Notes under the pieces: model-generated | What the model saw: only the letters and a program-made list of their open reading frames with translations | The model's database searches: none | What the model was told of the DNA's origin: nothing | Source of the DNA: a virus | DNA length: 21,215 nucleotides | Strand: one strand, 5' to 3' | IMG/VR virus record: IMGVR_UViG_3300030389_004597 | Location: 1 to 21,215 of that record | Translations under genes and position numbers: made by a program | Shown: one piece after another, positions 1 to 8,010 of the stretch | How the letters are laid out: every line of letters starts with the position of its first letter | Position numbering within the stretch: position 1 is the first letter of the stretch

Positions 1-1
1 T

Positions 2-70
2 TATACAGTTCGAGAACCCATGCTGCTTGACGACGGTAAAATTATGCGTGTGATGCTGATGAAGGATTAG
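2..70 (+). CDS. C-terminal end of a head-tail joining gene (partial)
   Basis: The window opens inside a reading frame that closes with TAG two bases before the next ATG. The 22 visible residues end in MRVMLMKD and cannot be assigned to a family by themselves. In lambda-like operons the gene just before the tail terminator is a head-completion or tail-completion protein (FII- or Z-like), so position suggests a head-tail connector component. The tight spacing says it is cotranscribed with the following gene. The function is inferred from position only. Confidence 0.5.
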   Translation, partial: YTVREPMLLDDGKIMRVMLMKD

Positions 71-72
71 AT

Positions 73-498
73 ATGACAACTAAGCGTGAAAACATCTTAG
101 CTGCTGTCAAGACTGCTTTGACAGGAACTGCTGGAGTTGGGACTCGGATTTATCGAAGCCGAGTCGACCCTCTTAGCCGAGGAGAGTCGCCTGCAATCAT
201 TGTCGAGCCTGTAAGTGACACTCCAGAACAAAACACTAGCCTTCCGACTCTGGACTGGACTCTACGAATTCGGATAGTCGTAATTGAACGATCTAACGTT
301 CCAGATCAGGCTGCAGATGACACTATTGAAAGCTTGCATTCAAAGCTGATGTCAGACTTGACTCTTGGCGGTCGGGCGATTGATATACAGCCAGCACAGA
401 CGACTTTTCAGCTTCTAGAAGCAGACCAACCTGCTGGCGTGATTTTTTGTGAATACGAAATTCGATATCGCTCACAGGTCGCTGATTTGTCTCAATAG
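73..498 (+). CDS. Tail terminator / tail completion protein (lambda gpU-like)
   Basis: A 141-residue soluble protein with no signal peptide or membrane segment. The N-terminus (ENILAAVKTAL, residues 6-16) followed by an IYRSRVDPL segment, a short 'PAIIVEP' strand and alternating beta strands through 'IRIVVIERS' and 'YEIRYRS' matches the pattern of minor tail protein U / tail terminator proteins, which form a hexameric ring that stops tail tube growth and makes the head-binding face. The start is supported by an AAGGA ribosome binding site about 7 bases upstream. It sits exactly where gpU belongs, between the head-tail gene and the major tail protein. The family call rests on fold pattern and synteny rather than on a diagnostic motif. 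Confidence 0.75.
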   Translation: MTTKRENILAAVKTALTGTAGVGTRIYRSRVDPLSRGESPAIIVEPVSDTPEQNTSLPTLDWTLRIRIVVIERSNVPDQAADDTIESLHSKLMSDLTLGGRAIDIQPAQTTFQLLEADQPAGVIFCEYEIRYRSQVADLSQ

Positions 499-541
499 AC
501 AGTCGCCTCTAGCCTGAGCCTAACCATGCCTTCGACTTAAC

Positions 542-727
542 ATGTGGGATGAACACAGTGGTCATGGCGGGAGTTACCTCCTTGATCCTGAAACAGGCGT
601 ACGCACTTTGATCGAGCGGACGCTTCCACCACAACCATCACAGGAAAAATCCGATGGCACTGCTACTGCGCAAACGCCTGATAGTGATCGAGACGGAGTC
701 GAGCTATGGGAGTCCAGCAACTCCTGA
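542..727 (+). CDS. Small hypothetical tail-region protein
   Basis: A 61-residue ORF between the terminator and major tail genes. Its first 30 residues (GGSYLLDPETGVRTLIERT) have amino-acid composition and periodicity of a real protein and resemble a short polypeptide often seen just before the major tail protein in phage tail operons. The last 25 residues (rich in D, S, T) are read in another frame of the major tail gene, with which it overlaps by 74 nt. No clear Shine-Dalgarno sequence precedes the ATG. Either it is a genuine overlapping gene, or only its first part was once coding. No function can be assigned. Confidence 0.45.
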   Translation: MWDEHSGHGGSYLLDPETGVRTLIERTLPPQPSQEKSDGTATAQTPDSDRDGVELWESSNS

Positions 728-1592
728 CGGCGCTGATGCTGTTTTGGTTAGAGATCTGAGCATCACTCCTCAGAGCAGTGATGTTGTTAGTCGCGACTTG
801 ATTCGTCCATACTTGGGTGCGTCTCAACAGTTGTTGGCTAACACTCGTGTTGAATGCACCTTTAGTGTTGAGCTTGCCGGTTCCGGTACGGCTGGAACTG
901 CTCCTCAGTACGGAAAAGCATTAAAGGCATGCGGTCTCGCTGAGACGATTGCTGCAGGCACTTCTGTAACATATGACCCTGTCAGTGCAAGTTTTTCTTC
1001 AGTCACAATTCATTACATGATCGATGGTGTTCGTCACAAGGTGACTGGATGTCGTGGAAATGTTGGTATCACAGCTTCGGTTGGAGAAATCCCAACTTTG
1101 GATTTTTCTTTCACCGGCATTTACAACCCACCTGACGACTCAGCGCTTCTTACGCCTACTTACGCAAATCAGGACGATCCTCTGATTTTCAAAAATGGCA
1201 ATACAAGTAGCTTTGCGCTCTTGTCTTATGCTGGCGCTCTTCAGAGCTTCTCATTCGATCTAGGTAATTCAATTACCTACCGTGAATTGGTCGGAGGCAC
1301 TAAAGAGGTGTTGATCACTGATCGTGCTGCCACAGGCTCAGTTTCTATCGAGGCTGTCCTAATGGCAACAAAAGATTACTTTGCTTTAGCCGTTGATGAT
1401 GATGCGGCTCTAGGGAACCTTCAGTTCACGCATGGGACTACAGCCGGCAATATTGTCCAGTTCACCTCTAGCAAGGTAGATATTGGAGATGTGGCTTACG
1501 GTGATTCTGACGGCATCGCGATGCTCGAGATCCCGTACACTTGTGTTCCCGATTCCGCTGCAAACGCTGAATTTGACTTGGTGTTTACTTAA
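654..1592 (+). CDS. Major tail protein / tail tube subunit (gpV-like)
   Basis: A 312-residue protein expected to polymerise as hexameric rings around the tape measure to form the tail tube. The N-terminus (LRKRLIVIETESSYG, then TPDGADAVLVRDL) and the C-terminus (IPYTCVPDSAANAEF then a short strand) are typical of phage tail tube proteins; the middle is beta-rich and free of membrane segments. AGGA about 8 bases before the ATG supports the start even though it lies inside the preceding small ORF. A strong intrinsic terminator follows directly, as expected for the most highly expressed tail gene. The family is clear from both ends of the protein and from synteny. No separate C-terminal Ig domain is evident. 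Confidence 0.88.
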   Translation: MALLLRKRLIVIETESSYGSPATPDGADAVLVRDLSITPQSSDVVSRDLIRPYLGASQQLLANTRVECTFSVELAGSGTAGTAPQYGKALKACGLAETIAAGTSVTYDPVSASFSSVTIHYMIDGVRHKVTGCRGNVGITASVGEIPTLDFSFTGIYNPPDDSALLTPTYANQDDPLIFKNGNTSSFALLSYAGALQSFSFDLGNSITYRELVGGTKEVLITDRAATGSVSIEAVLMATKDYFALAVDDDAALGNLQFTHGTTAGNIVQFTSSKVDIGDVAYGDSDGIAMLEIPYTCVPDSAANAEFDLVFT

Positions 1593-1614
1593 GCTGTAAT
1601 TGTTTGGGGTGATT

Positions 1615-1641
1615 GGGAGCCTTTGCGGGCTCCCTTTTTTT
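1615..1641 (+). terminator. Intrinsic terminator after the major tail gene
   Basis: A perfect 7-bp GC-rich stem, GGGAGCC / GGCTCCC, with a 6-nt loop (TTTGCG) is followed by seven T residues. It lies 22 nt after the major tail stop and 32 nt before the chaperone ATG. It would lower transcription into the chaperone, tape measure and tip genes relative to the abundant tube protein. No convincing promoter is visible between it and the next gene, so read-through probably supplies the downstream genes. Confidence 0.9.
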
Positions 1642-1673
1642 GTGTATGCTGAATCTGCTTATTTTATTATCTA

Positions 1674-2006
1674 ATGGCTTTTGTTCGCAAGAAGGTAAAA
1701 ACTTTTAAGTGGCCTGTTAAGGTCAAAGAGCCTAGTGCTGATCGGCCCGGCGAGTTTGACACTTTTGAGTTTGTTGCGGTGTTTAAACGGGTAAAGCTTT
1801 CAGAAATAGAAAAGATGGGTGAAGACTCTGGACTGCCGTTGCTTAAAAAAGTCCTTGTTGGATGGGAAGCTATTGAAGACGAGGATGGGAATGCCGTGCC
1901 TTTCTCCTTAAAGGAACTCGAGTTTTTCTCAGATGATGTTGATTGGCTGAAAGCCGTACTCACGGCTTACACCAACACTTATGCAGAGGGTGAAGCGGGA
2001 AACTAA
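1674..2006 (+). CDS. Tail assembly chaperone, short form (gpG-like)
   Basis: A 110-residue acidic protein, in lambda terms the G product that coats the tape measure during tail assembly and is absent from the finished virion. Visible features are a beta strand at the start (KTFKWPVKVKEP), 'FEFVAVFKRVKLSEIEKM', and a helical, acidic C-terminal half (LKELEFFSDDVDWLKAVLTAY) typical of phage tail assembly chaperones. No Shine-Dalgarno sequence precedes the ATG; the leader is AT-rich, and translation may depend on an unstructured start. The frame ends in a slippery heptamer directly abutting the stop, which yields the longer GT form. Position between the major tail and tape measure genes confirms the role. 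Confidence 0.85.
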   Translation: MAFVRKKVKTFKWPVKVKEPSADRPGEFDTFEFVAVFKRVKLSEIEKMGEDSGLPLLKKVLVGWEAIEDEDGNAVPFSLKELEFFSDDVDWLKAVLTAYTNTYAEGEAGN

Positions 2007-2359
2007 GAGACGCTGCTGTTTACTGGGCGTCTGGCGGAAAGCTCGTCGAGGACAAGACGCAAGATGATGCAGCAGCTTTTGGTGTAAAACTCCCAGAACC
2101 CAAGCAAGAAAAGTCTGACGACTTTGAGGTTTGGGAGGAAAACTGGGAGGCAGTGATGATGTTCTTGCGTATGCAGACGCAATGGCAGGTATCAATGAGT
2201 GGATATGTCGGTTTGAAATACGAGGTATTGCTAGGCACCGGAGGCTTGTGTGACCTATACAATGTGGAAGACCGCTGTGACGTGCTTGAGCGCCTTCAGA
2301 TAATGGAGGCATCGGCCCTAACTGAACTGAGGAAACGTTCTGATGGCACCGGAGGTTAA
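1674..2359 (+). CDS. Tail assembly chaperone, frameshifted long form (gpGT-like)
   Basis: A -1 frameshift at GGGAAAC (1997-2003) joins the 110-residue G domain to an overlapping -1 frame that is open from the slip site to TAA at 2357-2359, giving about 228 residues. The T domain begins LRDAAVYWASGGK, carries an acidic Lys/Glu/Asp linker, then a helical part with 'WEAVMMFLRMQTQW' and 'RLQIMEASALTELRK'. In lambda the T domain recruits tail tube subunits to the tape-measure/G complex; the same job is inferred here. The -1 frame contains no start codon with a ribosome binding site before 2153, so translation by slippage is the best explanation. The T domain overlaps the tape measure start by 17 nt. 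Confidence 0.88.
1997..2032 (+). promoter_or_regulatory. -1 programmed ribosomal frameshift signal
   Basis: The slippery heptamer G GGA AAC fits X XXY YYZ in the G reading frame and is immediately followed by the TAA stop of the short form. Four bases downstream a 6-bp stem can form (AGACGC at 2008-2013 with GCGTCT at 2027-2032, 13-nt loop). Loop bases TGCTG (2014-2018) are complementary to CAGCA at 2070-2074, so a pseudoknot is conceivable. The heptamer is seen directly; the stimulatory structure is a suggestion. Lambda uses the closely related GGGAAAG at the equivalent place. Confidence 0.88.
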
Positions 2360-5300
2360 GAAGCTTTCCATTGAACTTAAGTTCAAGGATATCGGCAGCC
2401 AAGCAGTAATTCAAAAGCTAAGGGGTAGCCTTAAGACCTTAGAGATGGGCGTTTCTGGCGTTAGACCAAATATAAAAGGATTGAGAGACGAAATACTTTC
2501 ACAAGGGAGAGCAAGTGTAAAAAGTGTTTCAAACATAAATGCTCAACTTGCTGCTCTAAAGGCTTTGCGAGATGAGGCCAGGATTGGGGGCAAAGCTTTC
2601 AACACGCTTACGGCAGATATAGAAAAACTTGATACCCAGATGCGTAAGAGTAGCAAAAGGACCAAAGGTCGGGGAGGCAAGGCTCTTGCCACTACGCAGA
2701 TAGCTGGCGCGGTTGTCTCAGGTGGCATTTTTGGCGGCCCTGAGGGTGCAGTCGGAGCATTAGGCGGTGCCGCACTAGGAGGGGTTCCAGGATCCTTTGC
2801 CGGTGCTGCAATTGGTGCGCAGGTTGGTGGCATAAGGCAAATTCTTGGAGAATTTGCAGATTATGCGGCACAAATTGCAAAATTAGAGATAGCGCTTGAA
2901 GGAATCTCAGGGTCTCAAGGAGAGTTTAATAAGGCACTTAACGCAGCAAGAGACGTGACGGAGCAGTTAAATGTTCCCCAAGAGGTCGCAATTCAAGGGA
3001 TTACGCGCCTTACTGCAGCCGTAAAAGGCGCTGGTGGACAGGTCGCTGACGCTGAACTTGCCTTTAAAAACATTAACAGCGCAATTATTGCAACTGGCGG
3101 GGGATCTGAAGAAGTTCAAGGTGCAGTGACAGCGCTTGTTCAGATTTTCAGTAAGGGCAAGGTTAGCGCAGAAGAAATTAATCAAATTGCAGAAAGATTG
3201 CCAGGAACTTTTAACAAAATTGCTAAGGCGTCTGGTCGTACAGGCCCAGAACTCACAAAGGCATTGCAGCAGGGGCAGGTTGGGTTAAATGACCTAACTA
3301 AATTCTTGGTCAGCTTAGGGGACGAGTATGGAGACTTAGCCTTAAAGATTGCACGTTCTTCTGAGAATGCAGGGGCCAGACTGCAGGTAGCCTTTAATGA
3401 CTTACGAATTGAGGTAGGCGAGGCGCTGCAGCCAATTGGTGCTGAGTTCCAAAATACATTCAAAGAGTTTATTGAAACTATAGCTCCAGCTCTTGTGGAG
3501 GTGCTGCCAAAAATTGGCAAGGTTGCATTAGAGGTAGGAAAAAATCTAGACGTTTTGGCGGCTGCGGCCCTCGCGGCAAGCGCTGCTATGGGCGCTATAG
3601 CCGCGCAAGCAGCAATTATAAAAGCAGGATCAATAGCTGCATTATTTAATAAAATTGCCGTAGCGGCTACTGCAGCAGGCGTCGCGACCAAAGGCATGTC
3701 AGCCGCTGTCTTGCTTAATCCCTACGTTGCGCTAGCGGCAGGCGTTACTGTTGCCACTGTAGGAGTCATAAAGTATTACAAGCATCAAGAAAAACTTAAC
3801 GGGATTCTTGATGAGGGCAAAGCTTCCACTTCAGCGCTGAAAGATAAGATACAAGAATATAAAGATAGTATAGTAAAAGTGGATAGCAAATTAAAAGGAA
3901 TTAATGGAGAGCAGAAAGTAACTGGCCGTAACGCACATAGACTTAAAAAACAAATAAATGAGCTAAAGGGAGAGCTTGAGAGGCTAGAAGGAACTTACAA
4001 CATAAGATTAAGCTATGAAGACAGGGGATTTAAGTTTGACGAGAAAGGCCAGTTAAAAGAGTTTACTGTTGGGGGAAATGTTTATGACGCTGAATCTCGT
4101 CGATTCCTTAGAAAAGAGACACCAGACCTAACTGAGTATCCTGGGACGGAACAAGAAGACGACAGCTCGAAGAAAGCATTAGAAAGAAGACGTGATGCAG
4201 CAGCAGAAATTGTCAGGAAACTTGGAGAGGCATTGAACCTAAGCAAGGCGCAAAATGAAGTAGAAAAACTTCTTGCTAAACAATCAAAAGATCGCAGTGA
4301 CTTGCAAGCTAAATTTAAAAAATTACAGAAAGATGGCGTTGACGCCAAAATTCAACAACAGCAAGAAGAGGCAGAAGAATTGTTGCTTCAAAAGCAAAGA
4401 GTCGAGCTAACAACTCAAACTAATAAGCTATACCAAAAAACACTTGACGACATTACCAAGATTACAGATAAAATTAAGGAAAAGTTTCAAAGCGACAAAG
4501 AGTACCAACGATTGCTTGCAGAGGGCATAAGCCCTGAGCTTGCAAAACAGCTGGTTGCTATTAATCAGCAGTTTGCTGCTGGCGATAAACTATTGAAGCA
4601 AAGAATTTTACATCTTAGAACTCAGCTAAAAGAGACTGGTCTTAGCGATCAGGAGATTGAAAACATAAAAGAACAGATCAGATTGATTGAGGAAAAAAGA
4701 AAACTTTTGGGGGAAGCTGCGGAACAGGCTACGCAAGATGCGACTACTTTTACTAAAGATAAAAGCAACTTTGAGATATTTAAGGAGAGCTTTAAGGCTG
4801 GCATAGAGGAAATGGGCAACATATATGAAAACCTTGGTACTGCAGCTGCAAATGCTTTTTCAGGCATGGCAGACACAGTGGCTGATTTTGTAACTACAGG
4901 CAGTGCCAAATTCAAAGAATTTGCAGCTTCTGTGTTGTCTGATTTGTCAAAAATATTTATAAGATTTGCGTTCTTTCAAGCCTTGAAAGCTTTAAATCCT
5001 GGGCTGTTTGGACTTGAACCTGTCCCTAACACTGCACCGGTTGGATATGCTGCTAATGGATTGGCTTTTGGCAAGAACGGAATCGTCCCGTATGCCAAGG
5101 GCGGCATAGTCAACAAGCCCACGCTGTTTCAATACGCAAGCGGTGGAGCTGGTCGCTTCGGCCTGATGGGTGAGGCCGGACCAGAGGCGATCATGCCGCT
5201 TCGTCGTGGTCGGAATGGCAAACTTGGTGTTGAGTCTTCTGGCAGCGTTGGTAACGTGGTTGTGAACGTTGATGCATCAGGATCTAGTGTGCAAGGCAGC

Positions 5301-5393
5301 CAGCCAAATGCAAAAGCTCTTGGCAAAGCCATTGGCGCTGTTGTGCAAGCTGAGCTAATTAAACAAAAACGCCCTGGAGGAATACTTGCGTAA
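2343..5393 (+). CDS. Tail tape measure protein (gpH-like)
   Basis: A 1016-residue protein that sets tail length and is ejected ahead of DNA. By the usual 1.5 A per residue, the tail would be about 150 nm. Order of parts: helical N-terminus (1-110); Gly/Ala-rich hydrophobic stretch (118-165); conserved tape-measure domain (about 170-365) with 'ALNAARDVTEQLNVPQE', 'KGKVSAEEINQIAERLPG' and 'GLNDLTKFL'; hydrophobic membrane-active segment (about 403-475); long Lys/Glu/Gln-rich coiled-coil (about 490-840); and a C-terminus with 'GLMGEAGPEAIMPL' (about 940-953), the usual end motif of lambda-family tape measures. The ATG overlaps the GT frame by 17 nt and has AGGA about 10 nt upstream. Lambda H is trimmed at its C-terminus; nothing in this sequence shows whether that occurs here. 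Confidence 0.95.
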   Translation: MAPEVKKLSIELKFKDIGSQAVIQKLRGSLKTLEMGVSGVRPNIKGLRDEILSQGRASVKSVSNINAQLAALKALRDEARIGGKAFNTLTADIEKLDTQMRKSSKRTKGRGGKALATTQIAGAVVSGGIFGGPEGAVGALGGAALGGVPGSFAGAAIGAQVGGIRQILGEFADYAAQIAKLEIALEGISGSQGEFNKALNAARDVTEQLNVPQEVAIQGITRLTAAVKGAGGQVADAELAFKNINSAIIATGGGSEEVQGAVTALVQIFSKGKVSAEEINQIAERLPGTFNKIAKASGRTGPELTKALQQGQVGLNDLTKFLVSLGDEYGDLALKIARSSENAGARLQVAFNDLRIEVGEALQPIGAEFQNTFKEFIETIAPALVEVLPKIGKVALEVGKNLDVLAAAALAASAAMGAIAAQAAIIKAGSIAALFNKIAVAATAAGVATKGMSAAVLLNPYVALAAGVTVATVGVIKYYKHQEKLNGILDEGKASTSALKDKIQEYKDSIVKVDSKLKGINGEQKVTGRNAHRLKKQINELKGELERLEGTYNIRLSYEDRGFKFDEKGQLKEFTVGGNVYDAESRRFLRKETPDLTEYPGTEQEDDSSKKALERRRDAAAEIVRKLGEALNLSKAQNEVEKLLAKQSKDRSDLQAKFKKLQKDGVDAKIQQQQEEAEELLLQKQRVELTTQTNKLYQKTLDDITKITDKIKEKFQSDKEYQRLLAEGISPELAKQLVAINQQFAAGDKLLKQRILHLRTQLKETGLSDQEIENIKEQIRLIEEKRKLLGEAAEQATQDATTFTKDKSNFEIFKESFKAGIEEMGNIYENLGTAAANAFSGMADTVADFVTTGSAKFKEFAASVLSDLSKIFIRFAFFQALKALNPGLFGLEPVPNTAPVGYAANGLAFGKNGIVPYAKGGIVNKPTLFQYASGGAGRFGLMGEAGPEAIMPLRRGRNGKLGVESSGSVGNVVVNVDASGSSVQGSQPNAKALGKAIGAVVQAELIKQKRPGGILA

Positions 5394-5779
5394 TGGCTAC
5401 TTTTGATGTCTCTGGAATTTTGAGCGACACTAGCTTGACAGTTTCAAGTATAAGTCCAGACTATGGATTTAAAAAATCTAGTGCCCCACGGGTCCGTACC
5501 GTTCGTTTTGGGGATGGTTATGAACAACGTGTTGGGTTCGGATTGCATCGTAACCCAAAACAATACAGTTTGAGTTGGAGTAATCGAAGCGAGGCTGATA
5601 TTGACGCAATGGAAAAATTTTTTGATAATCGCGCCGATAATAATCTCGAATCATTCAACTGGAACGCTCCGGGTGAGCCTTCAGCAAGCAGGTATATTTG
5701 TCGTCAATGGGATAAAACTATTCCCTACTCTGGTCGGGCTACGTTAACAGCAACATTTGAGGAAGTTTACGAGCCGTGA
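5393..5779 (+). CDS. Minor tail protein, tail tip (gpM-like)
   Basis: A 128-residue protein with the hallmark of the phage minor tail protein M family: 'RVRTVRFGDGYEQRVGFG' (about residues 33-50) and a C-terminal '[17 protein letters not shown]' strand pair. It is expected to sit at the distal end of the tail tube as a ring linking tube and tip complex. It starts in the TAATG overlap with the tape measure gene, with a strong GGAGG ribosome binding site about 11 nt upstream, and ends in a GTGA overlap with the next gene, indicating translational coupling. The protein is of normal family length. Confidence 0.9.
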   Translation: MATFDVSGILSDTSLTVSSISPDYGFKKSSAPRVRTVRFGDGYEQRVGFGLHRNPKQYSLSWSNRSEADIDAMEKFFDNRADNNLESFNWNAPGEPSASRYICRQWDKTIPYSGRATLTATFEEVYEP

Positions 5780-6693
5780 CTGTTCCAGTTAGTGACCTTC
5801 AAGGTGTAAATCCTTCATCTATTATTGAATTATTTCAGCTTGAGTACGACGAAATTATTCACCACAAAGAATGGGTTGCTAGCGAGGAAGTAACCGTTGG
5901 AACGGTAAGACGTTCTAGTGTCCGACGTGGATTTGTTATTGAATGCACTATTGCGGGAACAACAAGCGCAAATGCACAGCCTGATTTTTGGTACGAGGAA
6001 TTTTCAACGCATCGTGATATAGCTACTTACGATCAAGACAAAAACCCATATGTAGTTAAAAACGGCTCTTCAAGTTGGAAAGTAATTAGGATAACTAAAT
6101 ATTATTTTCACTCAGGTAGCAACGACCTCACACAAGTCATAACAGATTCCGATGGAAATAAAACAATTTTAAACCAAGGCGCTATTCAATTTGACGCTTT
6201 TACTTATCAAATCTTGCCAATTGAGGCTTCAGGTTTTGAATACAAAGCAGCTCAAGCTGGATCGTTGCCTCGTCCTAGTATTCGTGCCAGCAACCTTTTT
6301 AGCACTATTAGCGCTATTTTGGCAGACGTTAATCAAGTTGTGCTCGGCAATGATTTAACAGGAGCAAAATTAACACGTATCCGTACGTTGTTAAAATTTA
6401 TTGATTCAGCAAATTTTACAACAATTGACGTTTTTGGGTCGGAAGACGATAATTCGTTTTTAACTGAAGACGGATTTAGCCTTAGTTTTGAGTCTGGTCA
6501 AAATCCTCACGGAGAACCAGATTCTACGCAACAATTTCCCAAGGAAATTTATTTTGTAGATCGTAAGGTTGCAGAAAATAGAGACACAGTTGAATTTGAA
6601 ATGGTCTCAGTATTTGACCTAGCTGGTGTAGTTATTCCAAAACGTCAGGTGCTGCCTAGCAGTTTCCCAACCGTTGGTTCTTTTAAACAATGA
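5776..6693 (+). CDS. Minor tail protein L-like, lacking the Fe-S domain
   Basis: A 305-residue tail-tip protein starting at GTG inside the GTGA overlap with the M-like gene. The L-family core is seen at about residues 138-185 ('[15 protein letters not shown]', then '[13 protein letters not shown]') and near the C-terminus ('[18 protein letters not shown]'). The first 135 residues contain an extra beta-rich region ('[13 protein letters not shown]', '[11 protein letters not shown]') not present in the 232-residue lambda protein. In lambda L, the segment after the 'GRIMLANTC'-like motif carries the cysteines that bind an iron-sulfur cluster; here the chain ends 12 residues after VLP, and only one cysteine (ECTI) exists in the whole protein. 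The family assignment is good, but Fe-S binding is not expected. Confidence 0.85.
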   Translation: MTVPVSDLQGVNPSSIIELFQLEYDEIIHHKEWVASEEVTVGTVRRSSVRRGFVIECTIAGTTSANAQPDFWYEEFSTHRDIATYDQDKNPYVVKNGSSSWKVIRITKYYFHSGSNDLTQVITDSDGNKTILNQGAIQFDAFTYQILPIEASGFEYKAAQAGSLPRPSIRASNLFSTISAILADVNQVVLGNDLTGAKLTRIRTLLKFIDSANFTTIDVFGSEDDNSFLTEDGFSLSFESGQNPHGEPDSTQQFPKEIYFVDRKVAENRDTVEFEMVSVFDLAGVVIPKRQVLPSSFPTVGSFKQ

Positions 6694-7391
6694 TTTGGAA
6701 AAACTGGGCATTACAGCACGCGAAAGAGCAAGCACCGCGCGAAGCTTGCGGCTTATTGGTTTGCATCAAAGGTCGTGAGCGTTATGTGCCGTGTCGGAAT
6801 GTTGCGCCAAATGGTGCTAAACAGTTTGTAATTCATACGGATGACTGGGCATCGGCGGAAGATGCAGGTCAAATTATCGCAGTAATTCACAGCCATCCAG
6901 ACGGTTCTGCAAATCCAAGTGAGATAGATCGGTTGTCGTGTGAAAAAACTCAACTGCCTTGGCATATTGTCAGCGTACCATTCGAACAATGGCAAACATT
7001 ACAACCAACAGGTTATAAACAGCCTTTGATAGGCCGCCAATGGATCTGGGGCGTTGCAGATTGTTGGACGTTAGCCCGTGACTGGTACGCAGAGCAAGGT
7101 TTGAAATTGCGTGATTGGGATCGTCCAGCGAGTCCTAAGCGCTTTATGCGCGAACCAACTTTTGATACAAGTTGGGCGGCTACTGGATTTCGCGAGTTGC
7201 TGCCAAACGAAGTGCTGAAAAAAGGTGATTTATTATTGATGGCTGTGCAATCGCCTGGTTTAAACCACTGTGGTGTGTTCTTGGGAGAGCAAACAGTGCT
7301 GCACCACTTGGAATCTCGCTTATCAAGTCGTGATTTTTACAGCGAATGGCTTATAAAATGCACAGGTAGGAGGCTTAGACATGCTGCGTAA
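6690..7391 (+). CDS. Tail-tip JAMM/NlpC-P60 hydrolase (gpK-like)
   Basis: A 233-residue fusion of two hydrolase domains, as in lambda K. The N-terminal JAB/MPN (JAMM) metalloprotease domain (about 1-100) shows all motif residues: E18 in 'EACGLLV', H67 and H69 in 'IHSHPDG', then S77 and D80 in 'PSEID'. The C-terminal NlpC/P60 cysteine hydrolase (about 112-230) has the nucleophile C125 in '[13 protein letters not shown]', the general base H193 in 'LNHCGVFLG', and H205/H206 as candidate third residue. Such proteins are thought to cut the peptide part of peptidoglycan or to process tip components. ATGA coupling with the L-like gene and an 11-nt overlap with the next gene fit one translational unit. 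Both active sites look intact. Confidence 0.93.
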   Translation: MIWKNWALQHAKEQAPREACGLLVCIKGRERYVPCRNVAPNGAKQFVIHTDDWASAEDAGQIIAVIHSHPDGSANPSEIDRLSCEKTQLPWHIVSVPFEQWQTLQPTGYKQPLIGRQWIWGVADCWTLARDWYAEQGLKLRDWDRPASPKRFMREPTFDTSWAATGFRELLPNEVLKKGDLLLMAVQSPGLNHCGVFLGEQTVLHHLESRLSSRDFYSEWLIKCTGRRLRHAA

Positions 7392-8010
7392 AATTCGGCT
7401 ATATGGACCGCTGGCTGAATTTGTTGGTCATCGTGAGCTAGAAGCCAAAGCAGACACCGTTGGAGAAGCCGTTCGTTTTTTGCTGTGCAACTGGCCTGCG
7501 CTAGATCAGCACATGGCAGAACAGTATTACAAAGTAGAAATAGGCAACTGGAACGTTGCGCTAGATGAGGTCAACTACCCCTCTGGCGCGGAAACGATAC
7601 GAATAATTCCTGTAGTTGAGGGTGCCGGTGGACGTGCAGGATCAATAGGAGCAATTCTCCTTGGTGCAGCACTTATAGGCGTTGCTCTTTCTACTTCAGG
7701 AGTTTCATTAACCCTAGCCGGTTTTACGGCTGGAAAAGCTGCTGCTGCTGGTATTACAGCGGCGGCTGCAGCAGGCAATATCGGTATTAGCCTGGTTTTG
7801 GGAGGTGTTGCAATGTTGCTTACGCCGACGCCTCAAACACCAACCGCAGACAGTGACAACAGTGAACGTCCTAATAACGTTTTTAGCGGTGTGCAGCAGA
7901 CAACACAGGCTGGAACAACGATTCCTGTAATTTATGGCGAAGTTATTACAGGTTCTGTTGTGATTTCTTCCCGTACCATAGTTAATCTTGACGAGGGATC
8001 TGAGGACTAA
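7381..8010 (+). CDS. Tail assembly protein I-like
   Basis: A 209-residue protein with the usual I-family plan: an N-terminal ubiquitin-like beta-grasp domain (1-80; '[15 protein letters not shown]' to '[13 protein letters not shown]'), two Gly/Ala-rich hydrophobic segments (about 87-105 and 132-150), a Pro/Thr linker, and a conserved C-terminal tail ('[16 protein letters not shown]', about 179-194). In lambda, I is needed to assemble the tip complex together with K, J and L and is not abundant in the virion. AGGAGG about 9 nt before the ATG is a strong ribosome binding site. The stop overlaps the J-like start (TAATG). Confidence 0.9.
   Translation: MLRKIRLYGPLAEFVGHRELEAKADTVGEAVRFLLCNWPALDQHMAEQYYKVEIGNWNVALDEVNYPSGAETIRIIPVVEGAGGRAGSIGAILLGAALIGVALSTSGVSLTLAGFTAGKAAAAGITAAAAAGNIGISLVLGGVAMLLTPTPQTPTADSDNSERPNNVFSGVQQTTQAGTTIPVIYGEVITGSVVISSRTIVNLDEGSED

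Noticed and set aside
1640-1670. Promoter between the terminator and the chaperone gene (TTGTGT and TATTAT)
   Set aside because: The spacing is 19 nt, the -35 is poor, and the implied start would fall at or after the ATG.
1667-2414. Minus-strand ORFs opposite the chaperone and tape measure start
   Set aside because: They lie opposite genes with strong family and synteny support, and their protein composition (Ser/Pro/Leu-rich) is that of antisense shadows.
2543-5332. Several minus-strand ORFs inside the tape measure gene
   Set aside because: The + frame is unbroken for 1016 codons with clear tape measure domains; the antisense frames are low-complexity Pro/Ala/Ser-rich and carry no motifs.
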